A stretch of DNA of 64,000 bases from Moraxella porci DSM 25326 (GTDB lineage Bacteria; Pseudomonadota; Gammaproteobacteria; Pseudomonadales; Moraxellaceae), in the NCBI RefSeq assembly GCF_002014855.1, contig NZ_MUYV01000005.1:124001-188000 (forward strand), written 5' to 3'. Positions 18,040 through 26,948 of the stretch are shown one piece after another. Position numbers and translations under genes: made by a program. The notes under the pieces were generated by a model. That model was not told the DNA's origin and ran no database searches. It worked only from the letters and a program-made list of their open reading frames with translations. Numbering within the stretch: the stretch's first letter is position 1; every line of letters begins with the position of its first letter.

Positions 18040-18636
18040 GTGTTTTCTTTTGGCTTGGGGCGCATGACTATACGTGATCAGGTGAGTAAACATCTTATAG
18101 ACATGTATGGCTATGAATCATTAAAGTTGTTGTCATTTGAAGTTGTGTCTATTTCTTTTGATTGGTATAGATTGCTTTCAGATGAGAAGCTGTTTTATGA
18201 TAATCTCAAAAAATGGCTTCAGGATTCTAATATGATTCATGATGTAGAAAAGGAAAAAGAAACAACCGGTATTGGTGTATATAAAAGAGGTGTAAAAGAG
18301 TATGATCGTACTATTCATACAACTTACCATGCCGGAGTGATACATCTGCATGAATCTTTTGAGTCAGGAGGCGGAACTTATAGTGTAAGTATCACACACT
18401 CTAAACATTTGGATGAAAACTTAGCAAGAAAAAACCCTAAATATTTACAGATACCTGACTTGCTACGTATGGTGTATGGTATGAAAAGAAAATATCCAGC
18501 CAGCTACAAAATGGCTAATATTACATTGGAATTGTCGCTAAGAGATGATGTTAGTATGTCTGATAATTATAATTACGAGCTTCTTGGAAGAGTGGTAAGT
18601 ACAATGCTTAGATATAGAAAATTCAAGTATTTCTGA
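18040..18636 (+). CDS. Hypothetical protein inserted in the nuo operon, gene 1
   Basis: The product is not recognised. It has 198 residues from a GTG at 18040 (GGAG 9 nt upstream) or 190 from an ATG at 18064. It has no signal peptide, membrane segment or cysteine cluster and looks like a soluble mixed alpha/beta protein. Segments of note are YHAGVIHLHESFESGGGTYS, the basic DLLRMVYGMKRKYPASYKM, and the C-terminal RVVSTMLRYRKFKYF. The sequence is markedly richer in A+T than the surrounding nuo genes, and 8 of 12 arginines use AGA, whereas nuoE next door uses only CGN. Its stop overlaps the start of the next gene (TGATG), so the two are translated together. This points to a horizontally acquired gene pair; the function is unknown. 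Confidence 0.7.
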   Translation: MFSFGLGRMTIRDQVSKHLIDMYGYESLKLLSFEVVSISFDWYRLLSDEKLFYDNLKKWLQDSNMIHDVEKEKETTGIGVYKRGVKEYDRTIHTTYHAGVIHLHESFESGGGTYSVSITHSKHLDENLARKNPKYLQIPDLLRMVYGMKRKYPASYKMANITLELSLRDDVSMSDNYNYELLGRVVSTMLRYRKFKYF

Positions 18637-19268
18637 TGGTAAATAATTTTATAATAGCCCATCTGTACGAAATCGAGGAAGAATTAAATATCTTTGAAGA
18701 TAACTTTGATGAAAGGCTGTTGGAGAGTTTTAAGAATATTGAAAAACAGGCCAAAGAAAGCAGGTTGGGCTATCTGCAGAAAAGAAATAGTGCATTCTGC
18801 CCAGATTGTGATGATGAAGCGACAATTGAAGAAAATGCGTTTTTTCATCAGGTTAATTTTGTAAATCTGCACGAGGATTTTAAGAATGATTTTATAAACA
18901 TATCTGCTGTTTGGTTGTATCATATTTTTGAAAGAAGGTTTAAGCAAGTGTTTAATTGTCGGAACGATAATTACAGGATGAATGATATTTTGTCTAAGTT
19001 CAACCTGGTGAGCTCGAATTATGAATTTGAAAAATGTACAAATATTTGCACTATCAATTATGAATTGCGATTGGTAGCAAATGCAATTAAACATGGTAAA
19101 GGCAGATCCTTTGATCAATTGGTGAGAAAATACCCAAATATGGTGGTTGATAATAAATTGATTTCTTTGGCTGATGCAAAAATTCAAGTTGGAGAAGATG
19201 ATATCCATCGATATATCCTAGCAATGCGAGCGTTTTGGAGGCAAGTGTTAGAAAGCTCATATGGTTAA
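18636..19268 (+). CDS. Hypothetical protein inserted in the nuo operon, gene 2 (HEPN-like motif, tentative)
   Basis: This is a 210-residue soluble, mostly helical protein with an acidic N-terminal half and no signal peptide. A single CPDC at residues 55-58 is seen. The best clue is ELRLVANAIKHGKGRSF (residues 143-159), an R-x7-H arrangement with a conserved N. It resembles the helical RNase-type motif of HEPN proteins, which are common in toxin-antitoxin and antiphage modules; the spacing differs from the strict R-x4-6-H consensus, so this is only suggestive. Nine of 13 arginines are AGA or AGG. It is coupled to gene 1 by a one-base overlap and followed by an 88-nt gap to nuoE. The pair may be a defence or toxin-antitoxin unit carried by the nuo promoter. 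Confidence 0.7.
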   Translation: MVNNFIIAHLYEIEEELNIFEDNFDERLLESFKNIEKQAKESRLGYLQKRNSAFCPDCDDEATIEENAFFHQVNFVNLHEDFKNDFINISAVWLYHIFERRFKQVFNCRNDNYRMNDILSKFNLVSSNYEFEKCTNICTINYELRLVANAIKHGKGRSFDQLVRKYPNMVVDNKLISLADAKIQVGEDDIHRYILAMRAFWRQVLESSYG

Positions 19269-19356
19269 AATGTGACAGTATTAATATTATCTTCTATCTT
19301 AAAGGATTGGTTTATTTACTAAACTAATGAATAATTAAATTGCAGTAAGGGTTTCT

Positions 19357-19866
19357 ATGAAAATTGTAACTGATAAAACCCCCAAAGTGGATGTGGCATC
19401 CATTTTGACCAGTGCTGAGATTGCAGGCATTGATGAGTATATTCATCACTACCCACAAGCTCGTGCTGCGGTGCTTGATGCCCTAAAATTGGTTCAAAAG
19501 CGAAACGGCTGGGTTGATGATGCTCAAGTCGCTGCCATTGCCAATATGCTAGACATTGCCACCACGGATGTGGAAGGTGTGGCGACATTTTTTAACCGCA
19601 TTTATCGCAGTCCTGTGGGTCGCCATGTGATTTTGATTTGTGATTCGATTGCGTGTTATTTGACAGGTTATGAAGCTTTGGCGGACGCATTCAAGCGTGA
19701 GCTTGGCATTGAATTTGGTCAGACGACAGCGGATGGTCGCTTTACACTATTGCCAATTTGCTGTTTGGGTAACTGTGACAAAGGCCCAAGCGTGCTAATC
19801 GATGAAGATACTTATGGCCCTGTACTACCAAGTGAAGTATCGATGTTGCTGGAGCAATACGCATGA
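19357..19866 (+). CDS. nuoE: NADH-quinone oxidoreductase subunit E
   Basis: This is the 24-kDa thioredoxin-like subunit with the 2Fe-2S cluster N1a in the NADH dehydrogenase module. The ligands are in CDSIACYL and PICCLGNCDKGPSVLI; VQKRNGWVDDAQVAAIA and DVEGVATFFNRIYR are also typical. TAAGGG precedes the ATG. Length is 169 residues. It is separated from nuoCD by the two inserted genes; its stop overlaps the nuoF start by 4 bp. Unlike the inserted genes, its arginines are all CGN codons, marking the return to native sequence. Confidence 0.96.
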   Translation: MKIVTDKTPKVDVASILTSAEIAGIDEYIHHYPQARAAVLDALKLVQKRNGWVDDAQVAAIANMLDIATTDVEGVATFFNRIYRSPVGRHVILICDSIACYLTGYEALADAFKRELGIEFGQTTADGRFTLLPICCLGNCDKGPSVLIDEDTYGPVLPSEVSMLLEQYA

Positions 19867-21290
19867 AAACCGTAGCAGAACAAATACAAGCTCGCCAAAA
19901 TGGACTAGCGCCAAGCCAGCTCAATAATCAGCGTGTGCCGATTTATGGTGTGGGCTTGGCAGAAGGTGAAGCGCCAACAAGCCTTACCCATCCTTTGACT
20001 TGGCGACTGTTTCACCAAGATGCGGTGCTAAAGCTTGCTGATTATTTGGCACTCAAAGGCTTTGAAGGGCTAAAAATCGCCTTATCAAAAACTCCAAAAG
20101 AAGTCGGTGAGATGATTAAGACTGCCAATGTGCGTGGTCGTGGGGGTGCAGGCTTTAACGCAGGTCTAAAATGGACCTTTATGACACCACCGGATGGGGG
20201 CGTGCGTTACCTGATTTGTAATGCCGACGAGATGGAGCCGGGTACTTTCAAAGACCGCCTATTGATGGAGCGTCTGCCATTCCAGTTGATTGAAGGGATG
20301 TTGATTACTGCTTATGCCATCGGTGCAAGTGTCGGTTATATCTTTATTCGTGGTGAATACATTTTGGCTGCCGAGCGTCTAGAAGCTGCCATCAAAGAGC
20401 TGCACGAAGCAGGGCTGATGGGTGATGGCATCATGGGTACGGCGTTCAACTTTGATTTGCACGTACATACTGGTGCAGGTCGCTATATCTGTGGTGAAGA
20501 GACGGCATTGATTAACTGCCTAGAAGGTCGCCGTGCCAACCCACGCACCAAGCCACCGTTCCCACAAGTCTCAGGCGCATGGGGTCGCCCGACTGTGGTG
20601 AATAATGTTGAGACATTGAACAATATGTCAGCCATTATGCTAAATGGCGTTGAGTGGTATCTAGATTTGCCTAAGAAAAAAGGCAAATCAGAAACGCCTG
20701 GTACCAAAATCATGGGCTGCTCAGGTCGTGTCAAGGATGCAGGTCTGTGGGAAGTGCCATTTGGCTATACCGCTCGTGAGCTGATTGAGCTGGCTGGTGG
20801 CATGCAGGACGGACTTAAGCTAAAAGCTTGGCTACCAGGTGGTGCAAGTACCGACTTTTTGACCGCAAGCGATGAGCATCTGGACTTGGTGATGGACTTT
20901 GATCCGATCATGAAAGCGGGTAGTCGTCTGGGTACTTGCCTAATGATGGTCGTCGATGAAACTCAAGATATGGTGAGCCTATCCAAGAACCTACAGCAAT
21001 TTTTCCAAAGAGAAAGCTGTGGTTGGTGTACGCCATGCCGTGATGGTCTGCCTTGGGGTGTCAAGATGCTTGATGCGATTGACAATGGACAAGGTAAGCC
21101 TGAAGACATCGAAAAACTGTCTGAATTAACCCGTGATTTATGGATTGGTAAGACATTTTGTGCACACGCACCTGGGGCGATGGAGCCTTTGATGAGTGCT
21201 TTGAAATATTTCCGCCATGAATTTGACAATAAAATCAATTCATCTGCCGACGATACAGCCGAGCAATCAGCACAACAAGGGGGTGTGTGA
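19863..21290 (+). CDS. nuoF: NADH-quinone oxidoreductase subunit F
   Basis: This 51-kDa subunit binds NADH and FMN and carries cluster N3. The FMN/NADH fold has RGRGGAGFNAGLKWTFM and CNADEMEPGTFKDRLLME; the 4Fe-4S ligands are in ESCGWCTPCRDGLPWG plus a distal cysteine in GKTFCAHAPGA. At 475 residues it is slightly longer than the E. coli protein, with extra residues at both ends. ATGA overlap with nuoE and TGATG overlap with nuoG indicate coupled translation of the E-F-G module. Confidence 0.97.
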   Translation: MKTVAEQIQARQNGLAPSQLNNQRVPIYGVGLAEGEAPTSLTHPLTWRLFHQDAVLKLADYLALKGFEGLKIALSKTPKEVGEMIKTANVRGRGGAGFNAGLKWTFMTPPDGGVRYLICNADEMEPGTFKDRLLMERLPFQLIEGMLITAYAIGASVGYIFIRGEYILAAERLEAAIKELHEAGLMGDGIMGTAFNFDLHVHTGAGRYICGEETALINCLEGRRANPRTKPPFPQVSGAWGRPTVVNNVETLNNMSAIMLNGVEWYLDLPKKKGKSETPGTKIMGCSGRVKDAGLWEVPFGYTARELIELAGGMQDGLKLKAWLPGGASTDFLTASDEHLDLVMDFDPIMKAGSRLGTCLMMVVDETQDMVSLSKNLQQFFQRESCGWCTPCRDGLPWGVKMLDAIDNGQGKPEDIEKLSELTRDLWIGKTFCAHAPGAMEPLMSALKYFRHEFDNKINSSADDTAEQSAQQGGV

Positions 21291-24200
21291 TGGCAGTTAT
21301 TCATATTGATGGTAAAACTGTCGAAGTTGATAGTGCCGATAACTTATTACAAGCCTGTTTGTCGCTTGGTATCGATATCCCGTATTTTTGTTATCATCCA
21401 GCATTAGGTTCAGTGGGTTCATGCCGTCAGTGTGCGGTCAAACAGTACAACAATGCTGAAGATTATGAAGCAGGTCGTGGCAGACTTGTGATGAGCTGTA
21501 TGGTGGCTCCAACCAATGATATGTATATCTCGGTTGATGACGAAGAAGCCAAAGGGTTTCGTAAGCGTATCGTTGAATATCTGATGACCAACCATCCGCA
21601 TGATTGTCCGACTTGTGAAGAGGGCGGTCATTGCCATCTACAAGACATGACTTATATGTCAGGTCATCGCCAAAGACGCTATCGCTTCACCAAGCGTACG
21701 CACCACAATCAAGATTTGGGCCCGTTCATCAATCATGAGATGAACCGCTGTATCGCTTGCTACCGCTGTGTGCGTTTTTATAAAGACTATGCTGGTGGCG
21801 AAGACATGGGCGTCTATGCGTCAAATAACCGTGTGTATTTCGGTCGTGAAGCAGATGGTCAGTTTGAGAGCGAATTTAGCGGTAACCTAACCGAAGTCTG
21901 CCCAACAGGTGTATTCACTGACGCAACCCACTCAGACCGCTACAACCGTAAATGGGATATGCAGTACGCACCGAGCATCTGTCATGGCTGCTCTACAGGC
22001 TGCAACATCTCAGCAGGTGAGCGTTATGGTGAAATTCGCCGTATCGAAAACCGCTATAACCATGATGTCAATGGCTATTTCCTATGTGACCGTGGTCGTT
22101 TTGGTTATGGCTATGTCAATCGTGCCGACCGTCCAGTACGCCCGTATGCCAATGGTGCATCAGGCAAAGTATTGATGGATGCCAACCAAGCATTAGATAG
22201 TGCAATTGAGCTTTTAAAAGGCAAAAAAACCATCGGTATCGGTACTGATGCGACCAGCCTAGAAAACAACTACGCGCTCAAAAAACTGGTCGGAGCGGAT
22301 AATTATAGTACAGGTCAATCGATGGCAACCAAAGCTTTGGTGGATAAATCGGTTGAAATCCTGCGTAATGACAGCGTATATAATGTCTCACTCACTCAAA
22401 TTGAACAGGCTGATGCGGTGTTCGTCCTAGGTGAAGATATCACTCAGACAGCAGCTCGTGTCGCACTGTCAGTCCGCCAAGCTGCCAAAAATGAAGCCAA
22501 AAAAATGGCGACTGCATTACGCACTGATCATTGGCTGGCTGAGCCTGTCAAGCGTATCGGTCAATCGGCTTATAGTCCAATTTATGTGGTGGATGTGGTT
22601 GATACCAAGCTTGATGACATCGCCAAAGTCTCAGCAGTGGCAAGTATCGAAGAGATCGCCCGCCTTGGCTATCTGGTCGGTGAAGTGATTGAAAGTTTTG
22701 ATACACATCTTGAGAATCTGGCTAAGCCTGCACTCAATGCCGATGCTGATATGCTGGATTTGGCTTATCAAATCGCTGTGGATTTGGTCAGTGCCAATCA
22801 GCCACTTGTGGTATCAGGCACATCACTGGCATCTGCTCAAGTTATCGAAGCGGCAGGCTATATCGCTCAGGCATTAAGCAATAAACGCCGTGCCATCAAG
22901 TCTGTCAATGATGCTGAAGTCGCTGCTTATCAAGCGCTCGAAGATGCAGCACAAACTGTGCCTGAGCAAGATCCACAGCTGGCTGCCAAGCCTGAACATG
23001 ACGGCACAGGTACGGATAAAGAAGTGCAAGCTCAACTTGTGCGTACACCTAAGCCAAAAGCACTCGATGCTAAGTTTGCCACCATGGCAGGTATCTATCT
23101 ATGCCTACCATCGGCGAACAGTGCTGGCATAAGCTTACTTAGCGGTCAGTCAATCGAAGAAGTGTTGGCAAACGACTTTGATGCGGTGGTGGTGCTAGAA
23201 AACGACCTAAGCCAGCTAAGCAGTATCAATGTGCTGGATAAGATTGATGGCAAAACTGTGATTGTCATTGACCATCAACACTATGCTTGGCATGATAAGG
23301 CGGATTTGGTGCTGTCAGCATCAAGCTTTGCTGAAAGTGATGGTACGCTTGTGTCGTCAGAAGGTCGTGCACAGCGTTTCTTCCAAGCTTATGACAAAAA
23401 ATACTACGACCCAACCAGTGACATCAAAGATGCATGGCGTTGGCTATACGCTTTGGCACATGATGCAGGACAAGTGGCATCTGCAGCACACCTAGATGAA
23501 GTGATTGCTGATATCGTGGCGGATTATCCACAGCTGACTGGTATCAAAGATGCTGCCCCTGAAGCGGACTATCGTATCACTGGCCTAAAAATCGCTCGTG
23601 AACCACGCCGTTATTCAGGTCGTACTGCGATGCGCGCACCGCTGTCTATCCATGAACCGATGCAGCCAAAAGATGTGGATACTGCACTGACTTTCTCAAT
23701 GGAAGGCTATGTCGGTAACCAAACCAATCCTGCCAGTATTCCATTTGCTTGGGCGGCAGGCTGGAACTCACCACAAGCTTGGAATAAATACCAAGACAAA
23801 GTTGGTGGCAAGCTCAAAGGTGGTGATGTTGGTGTGCGTCTGTTTGACAGCTTACCACGATTGGATGTGGTTTATGCGTCAAATCGCAGCATGGTACAAG
23901 ACCCTGCCAGCACCAGCGTATTCAATGGTGTGGTACGCTTAGTGCCTGTGCATAACTTGTTTGGCTCAAGCCCAATGGCATCAAGAAGTCCAGTGGTGGC
24001 AAGCCAAAACCAAGACATCGGCTGGTACATGACCCAAGAAGATGCCGATCATTGGCAAGTGCGTGAAGGGGATTTGCTATCCATTCAAAGCGCCCAAGGT
24101 GAAATCGTCCTACCAGTAAAATTTGCCGAATTTATCCCTGATGGCTGCATCGGCTATGCAGCAGGACAAGTGCCACTGTCGCCAAAAGTCCCAACCACCA

Positions 24201-24343
24201 TCAAGCGTGCTGATACGGTCGATCCAGTTTATCGTCCTGCTTATGCGGTGAGTTTGGATCATTTGCCAAGCCATCATCGTAATCCGCTGTTTAAGGTGAG
24301 TGATACACCAATCAAAGTCACACCATCTGTGGAGGCAGTGTAA
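21290..24343 (+). CDS. nuoG: NADH-quinone oxidoreductase subunit G
   Basis: This is the largest peripheral subunit, with several iron-sulfur clusters and a molybdopterin-oxidoreductase-like C-terminal region. The 2Fe-2S ferredoxin domain shows [19 protein letters not shown]; the His-Cys cluster is [18 protein letters not shown]; two more clusters use [13 protein letters not shown] with TEVCPTG, and CHGCSTGCN. The ATG at 21290 shares a base with the nuoF stop. At 1017 residues it is about 100 longer than E. coli NuoG. Much of the excess is an Ala/Glu/Lys-rich low-complexity stretch around residues 550-590 (near [16 protein letters not shown]). Confidence 0.96.
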   Translation: MAVIHIDGKTVEVDSADNLLQACLSLGIDIPYFCYHPALGSVGSCRQCAVKQYNNAEDYEAGRGRLVMSCMVAPTNDMYISVDDEEAKGFRKRIVEYLMTNHPHDCPTCEEGGHCHLQDMTYMSGHRQRRYRFTKRTHHNQDLGPFINHEMNRCIACYRCVRFYKDYAGGEDMGVYASNNRVYFGREADGQFESEFSGNLTEVCPTGVFTDATHSDRYNRKWDMQYAPSICHGCSTGCNISAGERYGEIRRIENRYNHDVNGYFLCDRGRFGYGYVNRADRPVRPYANGASGKVLMDANQALDSAIELLKGKKTIGIGTDATSLENNYALKKLVGADNYSTGQSMATKALVDKSVEILRNDSVYNVSLTQIEQADAVFVLGEDITQTAARVALSVRQAAKNEAKKMATALRTDHWLAEPVKRIGQSAYSPIYVVDVVDTKLDDIAKVSAVASIEEIARLGYLVGEVIESFDTHLENLAKPALNADADMLDLAYQIAVDLVSANQPLVVSGTSLASAQVIEAAGYIAQALSNKRRAIKSVNDAEVAAYQALEDAAQTVPEQDPQLAAKPEHDGTGTDKEVQAQLVRTPKPKALDAKFATMAGIYLCLPSANSAGISLLSGQSIEEVLANDFDAVVVLENDLSQLSSINVLDKIDGKTVIVIDHQHYAWHDKADLVLSASSFAESDGTLVSSEGRAQRFFQAYDKKYYDPTSDIKDAWRWLYALAHDAGQVASAAHLDEVIADIVADYPQLTGIKDAAPEADYRITGLKIAREPRRYSGRTAMRAPLSIHEPMQPKDVDTALTFSMEGYVGNQTNPASIPFAWAAGWNSPQAWNKYQDKVGGKLKGGDVGVRLFDSLPRLDVVYASNRSMVQDPASTSVFNGVVRLVPVHNLFGSSPMASRSPVVASQNQDIGWYMTQEDADHWQVREGDLLSIQSAQGEIVLPVKFAEFIPDGCIGYAAGQVPLSPKVPTTIKRADTVDPVYRPAYAVSLDHLPSHHRNPLFKVSDTPIKVTPSVEAV

Positions 24344-25374
24344 TGAGTACGCGTATTATTCCAGAAATGCCGACATTTTTGGCAAATATGATGAGCTTTG
24401 ATGCTTGGTCGGTGCTATTCTTGGTGGTGCAAGCCTTAGTAATTTTCTTGGGGCTTGTGATTGTTGCTGCCTTGATGATTGTCTATGAACGCCGTATGCT
24501 GGCACTATGGCAAGACCGCTATGGCCCGAACCGTGTGGGCTGGCAAGGCTCGCTACAGCTTGTGGCGGATATGCTAAAAATCTTCTTCAAAGAAGACTGG
24601 ACGCCAGAATTTGCCGACAAAAAAATCTTCACACTAGCACCTGCGATTGCAATGTTCACTGCATTGGCAAGCTTTGCCATCATTCCGCTTAGCCCAACTT
24701 TGGGTGCGGCAGATTGGAATATTGGCTTATTATTCTTCTTTGCGATGGCGGGCCTTGCTGTGTATGCGGTGATGTTTGGTGGCTGGGCATCGGCGAACAA
24801 ATTCTCGCTTTTGGGTGGTCTGCGTTCATCAGCCCAAACCATCAGCTATGAAGTATTCCTAGGTCTATCATTGATGGGTGTGGTGGCAATGGCAGGTTCT
24901 TTTAATCTGCGTGACATCGTCGAAGCCCAAACGACTGTATGGAATGTCGTACCACAGTTTTTTGGCTTTTTGACCTTTGTCGTGGCAGGCGTGGCTGTGA
25001 CGCACCGTCATCCATTTGACCAACCAGAAGCCGAGCAAGAACTTGCTGAAGGTTATCATGTGGAATATTCGGGCATGAAATTTGGTATGTTCTTCATCGG
25101 TGAATATGTCAATGTCGTGCTGATTTCAGCGCTCATGACCTGCTTGTTCTTTGGCGGCTGGTTGCCACCGTTTGGCATTGACATTCCATTCATTCCACCT
25201 GTGGTGTGGTTTATGCTAAAGACTTTGTTTTTTATGACCTTGTTTGTCCTAGCGCGTGGCTCGCTGATGCGTCCGCGTTATGATCAGGTGATGAACTTTG
25301 GCTGGAAAGTCTGCTTGCCTGTGACCTTGATTAACTTATTGGTGACTGCTGCAGTCATTCTGCTGGCACAATAA
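24343..25374 (+). CDS. nuoH: NADH-quinone oxidoreductase subunit H
   Basis: This is a membrane subunit that forms the quinone-access channel with NuoB and NuoD. Eight hydrophobic helices are predicted by eye. Conserved stretches are [56 protein letters not shown] and [17 protein letters not shown]. The start overlaps the nuoG stop (TAATG). Length (343 residues) is slightly above E. coli's 325. Confidence 0.97.
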   Translation: MSTRIIPEMPTFLANMMSFDAWSVLFLVVQALVIFLGLVIVAALMIVYERRMLALWQDRYGPNRVGWQGSLQLVADMLKIFFKEDWTPEFADKKIFTLAPAIAMFTALASFAIIPLSPTLGAADWNIGLLFFFAMAGLAVYAVMFGGWASANKFSLLGGLRSSAQTISYEVFLGLSLMGVVAMAGSFNLRDIVEAQTTVWNVVPQFFGFLTFVVAGVAVTHRHPFDQPEAEQELAEGYHVEYSGMKFGMFFIGEYVNVVLISALMTCLFFGGWLPPFGIDIPFIPPVVWFMLKTLFFMTLFVLARGSLMRPRYDQVMNFGWKVCLPVTLINLLVTAAVILLAQ

Positions 25375-25387
25375 GGATGATGAAATT

Positions 25388-25936
25388 ATGCTAACAACTC
25401 TAAAAAATACAGCAGTTGGTATCGCAAGTATCGTCCGCTCAATGTGGATGGTCAATAGCCATGCCTTGCGCCCTCGTGACACCATTTTGTACCCAGAGCA
25501 GCCTGTGCCAGTGCCACCACGCTTTCGTGGTTGCATTGTCCTGACCCGTGACCCTGATGGCGATGAGCGTTGTGTGGCGTGTAACCTTTGTGCGGTGGCG
25601 TGTCCTGTGGGCTGCATTAGCCTACAAAAAGCTGAACGGGAAGATGGTCGTTGGTATCCTGAATTTTTCCGTATCAACTTCTCTCGCTGTGTGTTCTGTG
25701 GTATGTGTGAAGAAGCGTGTCCGACGACAGCCATTCAGCTGACTCCAGATTTTGAAATCGGTGAATACAACCGCCAAAACCTAGTCTATGAAAAAGAGCA
25801 CCTACTCATCTCAGGACCAGGTAAATATCCTGATTATAACTACTATCGTGTGACTGGCATGGCGACCGAAAATCAACCAAAAGGCTCGCACCAAAACGAA
25901 GCTGCACCGATTGATGTGCGGAGTTTATTACCATGA
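25388..25936 (+). CDS. nuoI: NADH-quinone oxidoreductase subunit I
   Basis: This is an 8Fe ferredoxin-like subunit carrying clusters N6a and N6b on the path from NuoG to NuoB. The two ligand sets are [16 protein letters not shown] (about residue 58) and [16 protein letters not shown] (about 97), with the conserved [14 protein letters not shown] ahead of them. ATAAGGATGATG precedes the ATG. Length is 182 residues, matching the family. The stop overlaps the nuoJ start. Confidence 0.97.
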   Translation: MLTTLKNTAVGIASIVRSMWMVNSHALRPRDTILYPEQPVPVPPRFRGCIVLTRDPDGDERCVACNLCAVACPVGCISLQKAEREDGRWYPEFFRINFSRCVFCGMCEEACPTTAIQLTPDFEIGEYNRQNLVYEKEHLLISGPGKYPDYNYYRVTGMATENQPKGSHQNEAAPIDVRSLLP

Positions 25937-26574
25937 TGACGATTTTATCCGATATTTTAAGCAATGCCAATTTGGTCGGCTTTTATGCCTTGGCAGCTGT
26001 GGCAGTGTTTGCCAGTTTTCGAGTGGTGACGCACGCCAATCCAGTGCACGCCATCTTATCGATGATTGTGTCATTGTTGGCAGTGGCAGGGATTTTCTTT
26101 ATCTTGGGTGCGCCATTTGCAGGTGTGCTTGAGGTGATTGTCTATGCTGGTGCGATTTTGGTGTTATTTGTCTTTGTGATTATGATGCTAAATCTAGGCA
26201 CGGATGTCAGCGAAGAAAAAACATGGCTGACCTCAAGTGCTTGGGCGACACCTGTTTGTTTGATGCTGATTATCGCAACTGTGCTTGTGGGTCTGATTCT
26301 AGCATCATCTGATGCCAATCAAATGCTTAATGACCAAACCATCGACGCCAAAGCGGTCGGCACAAGCTTATTTACGCAATATGTGCTACTGGTCGAAGTG
26401 GCGGCATTTTTGCTATTGGGTGCTTTGGTAGCGGCTTATCATCTGGGCAAAAAAGCACTTGACGATGAGAACTTTAGCCATTACCAAGATACAGAAGATG
26501 CAGCAAATGCACCAAACCATCAGCCTGATGGCCCGGTCTTTACTGATCATAACAAACGCCAAGGAGGTCTGTAA
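25933..26574 (+). CDS. nuoJ: NADH-quinone oxidoreductase subunit J
   Basis: This is a membrane-arm subunit with five hydrophobic helices, including the conserved third helix with the pi-bulge region [20 protein letters not shown]. It starts at ATGATG within the end of nuoI; the first ATG (4-bp overlap) is used here. The hydrophilic C-terminal tail of about 40 residues, rich in Asp, Asn and His, is longer than in many homologues. It is coupled to nuoK by a one-base overlap. Confidence 0.95.
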   Translation: MMTILSDILSNANLVGFYALAAVAVFASFRVVTHANPVHAILSMIVSLLAVAGIFFILGAPFAGVLEVIVYAGAILVLFVFVIMMLNLGTDVSEEKTWLTSSAWATPVCLMLIIATVLVGLILASSDANQMLNDQTIDAKAVGTSLFTQYVLLVEVAAFLLLGALVAAYHLGKKALDDENFSHYQDTEDAANAPNHQPDGPVFTDHNKRQGGL

Positions 26575-26945
26575 TGGCGACAAATTTGCAGACAGCGGTC
26601 ACTGACATGACAGTGCAAGTGGGGCAACAAGTGGCAAATTTGGGCATCCCATCATCACACGCACTGATTTTGGCAGCGATTTTATTTGCCATTGGTTTGG
26701 TGGGTGTGATGGCACGCCGCAATGTGCTTTTTATGCTGATGAGCCTTGAGATTATGATGAACTCGACTGCATTGGCATTTGTGGTTGCTGGCAATATGTG
26801 GGGCAGCCCAGATGGTCAAATCATGTTTATTTTTGTGCTGACATTGGCAGCAGCAGAAGCGGCGATTGGTTTGGCGATTTTGCTTCAGTTCTACCATCGA
26901 TTCCGCAATCTTGATGTGAATCAAGCCAGTCGATTAAAGGGGTAA
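26574..26945 (+). CDS. nuoK: NADH-quinone oxidoreductase subunit K
   Basis: This MrpC-like antiporter subunit has three helices and buried glutamates important for proton translocation: [15 protein letters not shown] and [18 protein letters not shown]. At 123 residues it is longer than the usual 100 because of an N-terminal extension of about 23 residues before [11 protein letters not shown] later start would give the standard length, but AGGAGG immediately upstream favours the ATG at 26574. Confidence 0.95.
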   Translation: MATNLQTAVTDMTVQVGQQVANLGIPSSHALILAAILFAIGLVGVMARRNVLFMLMSLEIMMNSTALAFVVAGNMWGSPDGQIMFIFVLTLAAAEAAIGLAILLQFYHRFRNLDVNQASRLKG

Positions 26946-26948
26946 GAC

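Noticed and set aside
18684..19208. A 174-codon minus-strand frame opposite the second nuo-inserted gene
   Set aside because: No start signal and no plausible protein pattern; the plus-strand frame is coupled to the preceding gene.
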